Shown here piece by piece: positions 55,300 to 62,087 of a DNA stretch of 64,000 bases. Origin of the DNA: Parasedimentitalea denitrificans (GTDB taxonomy: Bacteria; Pseudomonadota; Alphaproteobacteria; Rhodobacterales; Rhodobacteraceae). The position numbers were made by a program, and so were the translations under genes. The stretch lies in assembly GCF_011813015.1 (NCBI RefSeq), contig NZ_QHLQ01000012.1, forward strand, positions 62,001-126,000. Reading direction: 5' to 3'. The notes under the pieces were generated by a model. The model was not told the origin of the DNA. It saw only the letters and a list, made by a program, of their open reading frames with translations, and searched no databases. Positions within the stretch are counted from its first letter, which is position 1. Every line of letters starts with the position of its first letter.

Positions 55300-56316
55300 T
55301 TACTTCCAGTTCACTTCGTTAAAGATCTTCTGAGCAACAGGGATGTTCTTGGCAACGTCAGCCAATACAACGTCGTCCGCCTTGAACTCACCCAGCGCAG
55401 CAACGCTTGGGGCCAGGTCTACACCTGCAACAACCGGGAACTCGTCGTTACCGTTCGAGAAGTATTCCTGCGCCTTTGGCGATGCCAGATACTCAAGGAA
55501 CTTGATGGCGTTGTCTTTGTTAGGGGCGTGGGCTGCGACGCCAGCGCCGGACAGGTTCATGTGCGCACCTTCAGCGTCCTGCGATGGGAACACCCAACCG
55601 AGCATGTCGCGCTCTGCCGACAGACCTTTGACCTCTTTGCGGATCGAACGGGCAAAGTAGTAAGTGTTCGCAACCGAGATTTCGCACTCGCCCGATACAA
55701 TGCCGCGCATCTGGTCAGTGTCACCGCCCTGTGGGTCACGCGCCATGTTGGCCACAACGCCTGTCGCCCATTCCTTGGCTGCTTCTTCGCCGTGGTGTGT
55801 CACGATCGACGCCAGCAAGGTCTGGTTGTAGGTGTTGGTCGAAGAGCGGATGCAGACCATGCCTTTGTACTCAGGCTTGGCCAGGTCCAGGTATGTTGCA
55901 GGTGGGTTAGCAACCTCTGCCTTGTCGAAGAAAATGATACGGGCGCGCTGCGAGAAACCAAACCACTGGTTGTCAGTGTCCTGCAGGTTCGCCGGAACTT
56001 TGTCTTCCAGAACGGCACTGTCGATGGACTGCAGAATGCCAGAATTCTTGGCACGGGCCAGACGCGACGTGTCAACGGTCAGCAGGATATCAGCAGGAGA
56101 GTTCGCACCCTCGGCTTCCATACGGGCAATCAGCTCGTCTGCTTTGCCTTCGATGCGGTTGATGGTGATGCCAGTAGCTTCTTCGAAATCAGAGTACAGG
56201 CGCTCGTCAGTGTCGTAATGGCGTGACGAGTACAGGTTCAGCTCACCTTCGGCAGCAGCAGATGTGGCGACAACTGCGGTCAGTGCGGAGGCGAGGATTG
56301 TAGAAGATTTCAGCAT
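55300..56316 (-). CDS. Ferric-iron ABC transporter substrate-binding protein (FbpA/FutA type)
   Basis: A 338-residue periplasmic protein with signal peptide (MLKSSTILASALTAVVATSAAA). Seen: LNLYSSRHYDTDERLYSDFEEATG, GKADELIARMEAEG, GFSQRARIIFFDK and the tyrosine pair of the iron site in VANTYYFARSIRKEV. These mark the Fe3+-binding group. ATG 56316 follows GGGACACG. It is convergent with its presumed permease gene (52434) rather than in one operon; a TTGACT-type symmetric site lies 41 bases upstream of its start. Confidence 0.92.
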   Translation of the reverse strand: MLKSSTILASALTAVVATSAAAEGELNLYSSRHYDTDERLYSDFEEATGITINRIEGKADELIARMEAEGANSPADILLTVDTSRLARAKNSGILQSIDSAVLEDKVPANLQDTDNQWFGFSQRARIIFFDKAEVANPPATYLDLAKPEYKGMVCIRSSTNTYNQTLLASIVTHHGEEAAKEWATGVVANMARDPQGGDTDQMRGIVSGECEISVANTYYFARSIRKEVKGLSAERDMLGWVFPSQDAEGAHMNLSGAGVAAHAPNKDNAIKFLEYLASPKAQEYFSNGNDEFPVVAGVDLAPSVAALGEFKADDVVLADVAKNIPVAQKIFNEVNWK

Positions 56317-56356
56317 AACGTGTCCCAATATGTATTATGGATCAGGGGATAAGTTC

Positions 56357-56373
56357 CCGACTGATTTAGTCAA
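56357..56373 (-). promoter_or_regulatory. Candidate iron-responsive site upstream of the iron-binding protein
   Basis: On the minus strand TTGACT-AAATC-AGTCGG is a near-symmetric element 41-57 bases before the start. TTGACT half-sites occur in alphaproteobacterial iron-response boxes; the regulator is inferred. Confidence 0.4.
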
Positions 56374-56445
56374 TTATATGATTCTGATGTGGATGCAAAT
56401 AGAAACTGACAAAATCGCTCAGAAAATAAAACATGACTCTGAAAC

Positions 56446-56474
56446 ACAAAAAAACCGCATCCGAGGATGCGGTT
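56446..56474 (-). terminator. Rho-independent terminator of rpmJ
   Basis: Stem CCGCATCC (56455-56462) with GGATGCGG (56465-56472) and, on the minus strand, a run of eight T with TGTG. Confidence 0.85.
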
Positions 56475-56501
56475 TTCGAAACTGTCTAGCGACGCTAGAA
56501 C

Positions 56502-56627
56502 TTAGCCTTGGCGTGCTTTGAAGCGAGGCTGAGTTTTGTTGATCACGTAAACGCGACCCTTACGACGCACAATGCGGCAATCCCGGTGCCGGTTCTTGAG
56601 CGAGCGGAGTGAGTTCTTGACCTTCAT
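56502..56627 (-). CDS. rpmJ: 50S ribosomal protein L36
   Basis: A 41-residue basic protein, [41 protein letters not shown] when read as two blocks, with the CxxxxR spacing of the shorter-cysteine form. It fits the 41-residue L36 of alphaproteobacteria, lacking the full zinc site. AGGAGAT lies before ATG 56627 and a terminator follows. It is short enough to be easily missed. Confidence 0.93.
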   Translation of the reverse strand: MKVKNSLRSLKNRHRDCRIVRRKGRVYVINKTQPRFKARQG

Positions 56628-56705
56628 GGGTCATCTCCTGTTCTGCGGCGCGAACCAGCGCCTGGGTTACGGGGTCTTGATCTTACGATCAAAACAATGA
56701 ATTCA

Positions 56706-56780
56706 TGGTGGGCACTACAAGGTTCGAACTTGTGACCCCTTCGATGTCAACGAAGTGCTCTACCACTGAGCTAAGCGCCC
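56706..56780 (-). tRNA. tRNA-Val(GAC)
   Basis: 75 nucleotides including an encoded CCA. Acceptor stem GGGCGCT with AGTGCCC (one G-U), D-arm TTAGCTCAGTGGTAGAGC, anticodon stem CTTCG/CGAAG with loop TTGACAT giving anticodon GAC, and T-loop GTTCGAACC. It lies 78 bases upstream of rpmJ on the same strand. Confidence 0.95.
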
Positions 56781-56938
56781 ATGAATACCTGCGTTTGGTC
56801 CTGCCCCAAATAAATGGGGCGCAGAGGTCTGCGCCGGTGAAGGGGTCTATAAAAGGAGTCGCTCAGGGGCGCAAGAGCTTTTGACCACAGAAATTTCTAC
56901 TCTATGCTGTTTATTGAACCCGATACACCGGAGACAGG

Positions 56939-57799
56939 ATGTCTACAGTCGCTTTTCACGTATTTTCACCGAAAAAACTGCAATCCGGAGTGGTATTTTC
57001 CTCACCCCACAGCGGTGCAGAATACACACAGTCCTTTATTTCACAGTCGATTCTATCCGCACACCAAATCCGAAGCTCGGAAGATGCATTTATTGACCAA
57101 CTTTTTGCCGCGGCTCCCGAATTCGGCGTCCCTTTGTTGACCGCAGTGGCTCCCCGGGCGTTCCTGGATCTCAATCGGGCTCATGATGAATTGGACCCAG
57201 CCCTGATTTCCGGTGTTCCACGCAAAGGACAAAATCCTCGGATTGCGTCAGGCTTGGGGGTGATTCCGCGTGTGGTGGCCCAAGGGCAGCCAATTTATCA
57301 CGGCAAGCTATCAATGGCTGAAGCCCAAAACAGGATCGACAGCTACTGGACCCCCTATCATTCCGAACTGCAGAGGTTACTGCGCCAAGCGCATCGTCAA
57401 TTTAGCCAGGCTATCCTAGTGGATTGCCACTCGATGCCGCATGAGGCGACTGAAATCGTGGGTAAACGCGGTGGGCACCTAGCTGATGTGGTTCTAGGGG
57501 ATAGGTTTGGCACCTCTGCCAGTACTGAGGTGGTCGACCAAATTGAAGCGGCCTTTGTTGCAGCAGGGTTAAAGGTATCTCGTAACACACCGTTTGCCGG
57601 GGCCTATGTTACACAAACCTATGGGCGCCCATCACGCGGTCAACATGCAGTTCAGGTGGAAATTGACCGATCGCTTTACATGGACGAGGTCGCGATTGAG
57701 CCAAATAGTAATTTTTCGGCCTTTCAGGATTTGATTCGGGGGGTAATTAATGAAATTTCCCGGGTTGGTTCCAAGCAGACCTCTCTGGCTGCAGAATAA
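56939..57799 (+). CDS. N-formylglutamate amidohydrolase
   Basis: A 286-residue protein: VVFSSPHSGAEYTQSF, RAFLDLNRAHDELDP, AILVDCHSMPH and VVLGDRFGTSAS, the conserved metal-ligand and substrate motifs of the FGase family, and HAVQVEIDRSLYMDE near the end. It removes formate from N-formylglutamate in one branch of histidine breakdown; no hut genes are nearby, so other N-formyl or related substrates are possible. GGAGACAGG directly precedes ATG 56939. Confidence 0.88.
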   Translation: MSTVAFHVFSPKKLQSGVVFSSPHSGAEYTQSFISQSILSAHQIRSSEDAFIDQLFAAAPEFGVPLLTAVAPRAFLDLNRAHDELDPALISGVPRKGQNPRIASGLGVIPRVVAQGQPIYHGKLSMAEAQNRIDSYWTPYHSELQRLLRQAHRQFSQAILVDCHSMPHEATEIVGKRGGHLADVVLGDRFGTSASTEVVDQIEAAFVAAGLKVSRNTPFAGAYVTQTYGRPSRGQHAVQVEIDRSLYMDEVAIEPNSNFSAFQDLIRGVINEISRVGSKQTSLAAE

Positions 57800-57920
57800 G
57801 GGGGCGCTGCCCCCTCCGCAGGCGCCGCCTGCTCCTCCCCCGGGATATTTTTGGCCAGATGAAGCAAGGATCCCCTTCATCTGGCGGGTAAATATCCTGG
57901 GGTCTGGGGCAAAGCCCCAG
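57800..57920. repeat. Two type 1 elements as an inverted pair (copies C+ and C-)
   Basis: Copy C+ (57800-57864): hairpins GGGGGC-GCT-GCCCCC and GCAGGC-GCC-GCCTGC, then CCCCCGGGATATTTTTGG and CCAGATGAAG. Copy C- (57875-57920) is its mirror on the minus strand, with hairpin CTGGGGC-TTT-GCCCCAG. The tails CCAGATGAAG (57855-57864) and CTTCATCTGG (57875-57884) pair across ten bases. It lies between the convergent N-formylglutamate amidohydrolase and dinB genes, each copy pointing out of one gene. Confidence 0.7.
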
Positions 57921-57934
57921 CCACCGGAGGTGAA

Positions 57935-59188
57935 TCAACGTAGCGCCCGGCCTTTCAAGATAGCGTCGGTGCCGAAGCGGTTGCGAATCGCGTCAGTAGC
58001 GCGTTCTGCTTTGGCACGTTGGGTGGCCTGAGGATCCAGAAGATCTCCGGTGATATCTGCCTGGGATTCGGGCACCAGATCTGAGATGCCACAGCCCAGC
58101 AGCCGGTAGGGTCCCTGATCACCGACCTGGTCCAGCAAGTCCCGCGCTGTGCGATAGATCACTTCGGCCATCTGGGTTGCATCGCGCAGTGAAATGCGCC
58201 GGGTCAGCGCCGAATGGTCGGCGCGCTTCAATTTCAGTGTGACCACGCGCCCAGCCTTTTGTTTAGCCTTCGCCCGCCCTGATACTTTTTCCGCCAGTCG
58301 CCACAGATGCCCATCCAGAATTTCAGTATTGGCGGTGTCCTCAAAGAACGTGGTTTCATTGGTAATGGATTTCATCGGCGCATTGGCTGATACGCGGCGC
58401 CGGTCTTCTCCGCGGGCCAGATGCCACAACCGATCCCCCATCGAGCCAAACCGCGCTGCAAGATCCCGACGATCCCAGCGCAACAGGTCGGCAAACACCC
58501 TGATACCCGCCTTATCCAAACTGGCCTGAGCCGCAGGTCCGATGCCCCAGATCAATCGCACAGGCTTGTCATGCAGAAAGGCACCGGTTTCAGCCTTACC
58601 GATCACCGAAAACCCTCGGGGCTTATCCAAGTCCGATGCGACCTTGGCGAGGAACTTGTTATGGGACAGGCCAATGGATCCCGTCACCCCCAATTCATCC
58701 TTCATCCGTTTCACCAGCCGCGCCAACATGACAGCTGGCGGCGCGCCGTGCAGCTGCTCGGTTCCGCTTAGGTCCATAAATGCCTCGTCCAGCGAAAGCG
58801 GTTCGATATCGGGGGTCAGTTCATCCATCATCGCGCGGATCTGGCGAGAGACCTCGACATAGGCATCCATGCGCGGTTTGATCACAACCGCATTGGGGCA
58901 CAGTTTCAGGGCCTGAAACATCGGCATCGCCGAGCGAACACCGCGAATACGTGCGACATAGCAGGCGGTTGAAACAACGCCGCGCTTGCCGCCGCCAATG
59001 ATCACCGGCTTGTCAGCCAAATCAGGGTTGTCGCGCTTTTCGACGCTGGCAAAGAATGCGTCACAATCCATATGAGCAATGTTCAACGCAAACAGCTCTT
59101 CATGTGCCTTCACCCTTGGGCTACCGCACTTGGGGCAGCGCCGCGCTGGCGCGATCTGGCTCAGGCAGTCTCGGCATATGGCATGCAT
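57935..59188 (-). CDS. dinB: DNA polymerase IV with N-terminal zinc ribbon
   Basis: A 417-residue Y-family polymerase. Residues 1-30 form a ribbon (ICRDCLSQ, RRCPKCGSPRV) not found in E. coli DinB. Catalytic parts: AHMDCDAFFASVEKRDNPDL (metal Asp, FF steric gate), LSLDEAFMDLSG (DE pair), a thumb with IGLSHNKFLAKVASDLDKP and LIWGIGP (HhH), and the little-finger domain. The C-terminal beta-clamp motif was not obvious. ATG 59188 (MHAICRDCL) is chosen; GTG 59200 is in frame. Confidence 0.92.
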   Translation of the reverse strand: MHAICRDCLSQIAPARRCPKCGSPRVKAHEELFALNIAHMDCDAFFASVEKRDNPDLADKPVIIGGGKRGVVSTACYVARIRGVRSAMPMFQALKLCPNAVVIKPRMDAYVEVSRQIRAMMDELTPDIEPLSLDEAFMDLSGTEQLHGAPPAVMLARLVKRMKDELGVTGSIGLSHNKFLAKVASDLDKPRGFSVIGKAETGAFLHDKPVRLIWGIGPAAQASLDKAGIRVFADLLRWDRRDLAARFGSMGDRLWHLARGEDRRRVSANAPMKSITNETTFFEDTANTEILDGHLWRLAEKVSGRAKAKQKAGRVVTLKLKRADHSALTRRISLRDATQMAEVIYRTARDLLDQVGDQGPYRLLGCGISDLVPESQADITGDLLDPQATQRAKAERATDAIRNRFGTDAILKGRALR

Positions 59189-59291
59189 GGTGGCGCTCAC
59201 TTGGGCGAAGATGGGGCAGGCGTCTGTTTCGCCAGTCTAGACCTTTGGCGGGGTATTGTCTTTATCCGACAACGGCGTCAATCTTCTATAG

Positions 59292-59699
59292 ATGACATTT
59301 TCTGGCGCAAAACTGGCTCTGTTTATTGGGAGCGATCTCTTGGTCATCCTGCGGGATGATAAGGAAGGTATTCCCTATCCTGGCCATTGGGATCTACCGG
59401 GTGGCGGGCGTGAAGGGGATGAAACCCCTGAACAGTGCGCCTTGCGTGAAACCTACGAGGAAGTCGGGCTTCAGTTGCAAGAGAGCGACCTGATCTGGTC
59501 GCGCGAATACACCCGCCCCCGTGGGCAGGTGTGGTTCTTTGTTGCCCGTCAACCGGCCTTCCTAGAGGATCAAATCCGCTTTGGGTCAGAAGGTCAGGGG
59601 TGGAGCCTGATGCCCCCTAGGGATTATTGCACAGACCCACTGGCTGTGCCGCATTTCGCACAGCGATTGGGCGAATATCTGGATGAAGTAGTGATGTGA
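59292..59699 (+). CDS. Nudix hydrolase
   Basis: A 135-residue protein. The Nudix box is complete: GGGREGDETPEQCALRETYEEVGLQL (G-x5-E-x7-RE-x2-EE-x-G, in pieces). It should cleave a nucleoside diphosphate linked to another moiety. Substrate unknown. The ribosome site at ATG 59292 is weak. It diverges from dinB and stands alone. Confidence 0.9.
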   Translation: MTFSGAKLALFIGSDLLVILRDDKEGIPYPGHWDLPGGGREGDETPEQCALRETYEEVGLQLQESDLIWSREYTRPRGQVWFFVARQPAFLEDQIRFGSEGQGWSLMPPRDYCTDPLAVPHFAQRLGEYLDEVVM

Positions 59700-60056
59700 G
59701 CAAAGAAAAGTCCCCCGCTGCTGAGGCGGGGGCAAGGTAACGGGCCTCAGGAAGAGAGTCCGTTAGGGGAGTGTCTTAAGTCGACGATCCGCTATTTCTG
59801 GAAAATCACAAAGTCAGGAATTCCGGTAAGTGTAAGGAGAGTCAGTAATGTGCCTTTGTCGGCACAGAGACAATTTGGCGCAATTTTGGACGTTTCCGTG
59901 GATTTTTCTGTTACCACAGAGTGACTTGACGCTGGGTCAATTCGCGCGTTCGTGGGGGAAACGAAGATCAGAAGCGGATCAGCGCCTAGTTTTCATTCTG
60001 CTAAAAAATTGTGCAATCGCCCCAATTTTCGGGGCTGACTGCATGTTTTTGAAGTC
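59700..60056. other. Intergenic region, Nudix / pyrF (convergent)
   Basis: A 357-base gap. It holds a 7-bp hairpin CCCCCGC/GCGGGGG (59712-59718, 59726-59732) soon after the Nudix stop, and the pyrF terminator near 60003-60035. An apparent 106-codon plus-strand frame (59848-60168) runs into pyrF antisense and shows no domain or good start; I do not accept it. No tRNA-like or obvious ncRNA fold was seen. Confidence 0.5.
60003..60035 (-). terminator. Rho-independent terminator of pyrF
   Basis: GCCCC (60019-60023) pairs with GGGGC (60031-60035), loop GAAAATT on the minus strand; after a further ten bases a run of six T follows (60003-60008). The gap makes it a moderate terminator. Confidence 0.6.
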
Positions 60057-60776
60057 TCAGCCCCGGTTCGGAGCGCTAGCTTGGGGGCTTTTCATTTCAT
60101 CCAAAATGGCCATTGCAGCTGCCCTTGGGTCTTTGGCTTTCCAGATTGGTCGTCCAACCACGATGTGATCAACGCCGTCGGCGATGGCATTGGCGGGGGT
60201 TGCTACACGTTTCTGGTCGCCCAAATCAGCGCCAGCAGGGCGCACACCAGGGGTTACGATCAAACGGCCTTCGGCTTCGGGCAGGGCGCGGATCAATGCC
60301 GCTTCTTGTGGCGAGGCGATTACACCGTCGGCCCCGGCAGCAAAGGCATTGCCAGCCCGTTCCAAAACCAGATCTTTGATGTCACCCTCTTTGATCAGCG
60401 CGCCATCCAGGTCCTGTCGATCCAGCGATGTCAGGATCGTCACCGCCAGGATTTTCATGTCCTTGCCCGCGGCGCCCTCTTTGGCGGCTTTGACCACATA
60501 TGGGTCGCCATGCACGGTCAGAAAATCCAAATCAAACTGCGCCAGCCCACGTACTGCGTTTTCAACAGTGGCACCGATGTCGAACAGTTTCATGTCCAGA
60601 AAGATGCGTTTGCCCATCTCTTGCTTCAGCTCATTGGCCAGCGCCAACCCGCCGCCAGTCAACATGCCGAGACCAATTTTGTAGAACGATACGGCGTCGC
60701 CCAGCTGCTCGGCCAGCTGCAGGCCTTGCACGGCGTTAGGGACATCCATTGCAACAATCAGGCGGTCGTCGGACAT
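60057..60776 (-). CDS. pyrF: Orotidine 5'-phosphate decarboxylase
   Basis: Last step of UMP synthesis. The 239-residue TIM barrel shows RLIVAMDVPNAVQGLQLAE, the catalytic FLDMKLFDIGATVENAV (D-x-K-x-x-D), FLTVHGDPYVVKAA, VTPGVRPAGADLGDQKR and HIVVGRPIW. GGAGC lies eight bases before ATG 60776. It has no pyrimidine-gene neighbours here. Confidence 0.96.
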   Translation of the reverse strand: MSDDRLIVAMDVPNAVQGLQLAEQLGDAVSFYKIGLGMLTGGGLALANELKQEMGKRIFLDMKLFDIGATVENAVRGLAQFDLDFLTVHGDPYVVKAAKEGAAGKDMKILAVTILTSLDRQDLDGALIKEGDIKDLVLERAGNAFAAGADGVIASPQEAALIRALPEAEGRLIVTPGVRPAGADLGDQKRVATPANAIADGVDHIVVGRPIWKAKDPRAAAMAILDEMKSPQASAPNRG

Positions 60777-60841
60777 GGGGAAAGCTCCGGTTCTGGTGGG
60801 GTTGCGCCTGTCTAAGGTCAGCCGCCGCCCAGCACAAGGGG

Positions 60842-61543
60842 CTAGGATTTGCCGTAGATCCAGCCCATGTCAGGGCTTTCGGTGCAGTACATGTGGACCC
60901 AGATATAGCAATGCTGAAACAGTGCCAGCACCAGGGCATTCCACGATCCGCACACCAGCGCGATTCCCCACAGCCCCAGAAACGCCACGCCGTACATTCC
61001 GTTTGAGGTGTATTTAAAAACACCTTTGTTCACCAATGGCAGCGCCGCAATCTCATCTCGAAAATGGTCCCCACCAAGGGCGCGGCGGATGGTGAAATGA
61101 ACAAGGACTGAGTGTAGCGCCCAGATGGACAATCCCAAAAACAAGAGACCAATAACGATCTCAGAAGGGCGGATCCCAGTGATTGCTGCGGTGTCAGCCC
61201 ATGCCGTCAGTATCAGGCTCAGTGGTCGTGCGATCAGAAGGGGTATGAAAATAACGCGCCAGACGATCATATCGCGTTCCCCCAGCCAGCGGCTGAGCAG
61301 GTTGCGATGTAGTTGCAGGCGAAAAACCAATGCGACGATAATCTGATGGATCAGTGCCAGTGCGATCGACACTTTTGCCCATCCAGCGGAGCTAAGGCCG
61401 AAAATTTTTGGTGAATCCGGCGATGCAACCAGTAGCGATATCGCTCCGGCTGTTAGCAGTATTGCGAACCCCAAATGCTGCGGTTGACCCTCGATCAGGT
61501 CCTTCCAAGTGCTTTGGGCGCGAATGTCATTCAGGCGGCTCAT
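60842..61543 (-). CDS. PEMT-like membrane methyltransferase
   Basis: A 233-residue protein with about five to six membrane segments. The C-terminal region (KGVFKYTSNGMYGVAFLGLWG, LALFQHCYIWVHMYCTESPDMGWIYG in pieces) resembles the SAM-binding end of phosphatidylethanolamine N-methyltransferases and ICMT-like enzymes: a GxxxY/N turn, HxYC TE-P-x-M-x-x-x-YG. It could methylate a lipid headgroup; this is inferred. The start ATG 61543 has a weak site. It is on the same strand as pyrF, 65 bases upstream. Confidence 0.6.
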   Translation of the reverse strand: MSRLNDIRAQSTWKDLIEGQPQHLGFAILLTAGAISLLVASPDSPKIFGLSSAGWAKVSIALALIHQIIVALVFRLQLHRNLLSRWLGERDMIVWRVIFIPLLIARPLSLILTAWADTAAITGIRPSEIVIGLLFLGLSIWALHSVLVHFTIRRALGGDHFRDEIAALPLVNKGVFKYTSNGMYGVAFLGLWGIALVCGSWNALVLALFQHCYIWVHMYCTESPDMGWIYGKS

Positions 61544-61588
61544 TGCGCCAGTATCTGGGTCGTGAGTGATTTGTCGACTGATTTTGGA

Positions 61589-61846
61589 TCAGTTGCCCTG
61601 CATCAGGTCATCAACCAACTGCAAATCGGGCTTCCTTGAACGCGTTTCAGGCATCTGGCACAGCTGCCTGAGGGCTTCGCACATGAAACGTGAACGGCGC
61701 GATACAACCCTGTTTCGTCGGGGTGAATTGATCTGACAGGACAGGCTTACCGACCGATAGCTCATAGACAACGCCGCCTTGGCGCGTTGGCGGGCGCAAA
61801 TGGACTTAAGGCGGTCCTGAGTGATCTCTGTTTCGTTAGCAAGCAT
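61589..61846 (-). CDS. Small conserved-looking protein of unknown function
   Basis: An 85-residue basic protein with a helical N-terminus (MLANETEITQDRLKSICARQRAKAALSM, in pieces), a middle arginine-rich stretch (SPRRNRVVSRRSRFMCEALRQL) and an acidic C-terminus (LQLVDDLMQGN). Four cysteines. I do not recognise a family. GGAGG lies five bases before ATG 61846, which supports a real start. It could be a small regulator; no evidence decides. Confidence 0.55.
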   Translation of the reverse strand: MLANETEITQDRLKSICARQRAKAALSMSYRSVSLSCQINSPRRNRVVSRRSRFMCEALRQLCQMPETRSRKPDLQLVDDLMQGN

Positions 61847-61981
61847 GGTAACCTCCGGCTGTGATTCTCCCTGCGATTCTCTAAATTTCACATAAAATGC
61901 CGGCGGAACTGTGGCTGAAATGGAAACAATCGTGATTGCAGCTTGTAAGTGAAATTCTCATCATTTCCGTTGATTATGCCC

Positions 61982-62010
61982 CTTGAAGAGACATCAAGAC
62001 TACCCACATT
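61982..62010 (+). promoter_or_regulatory. Heat-shock (RpoH-type) promoter of clpB
   Basis: CTTGAAG (61982-61988) and CCCACATT (62003-62010) are separated by 14 bases and match the sigma-32 -35 and -10 elements, 78 bases before the clpB start. The spacing is right for the family. Confidence 0.65.
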
Positions 62011-62087
62011 GTTAGCTGAGGCCCAAAACAGGACGTGCCGCCAAGCGGGCGTTTCAAATTTCCGGGCGCTTGTATAAGGAGAGACAG

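Noticed and set aside
56881..57140. Two plus-strand frames of 71-78 codons at the start of the N-formylglutamate amidohydrolase gene
   Set aside because: They overlap the real start in other frames; the ATG at 56939 has the ribosome site and the family motifs follow in its frame.
59848..60168. 106-codon plus-strand open frame between the Nudix gene and pyrF
   Set aside because: It overlaps the end of pyrF antisense, has no recognisable domain, and the pyrF terminator lies within it.
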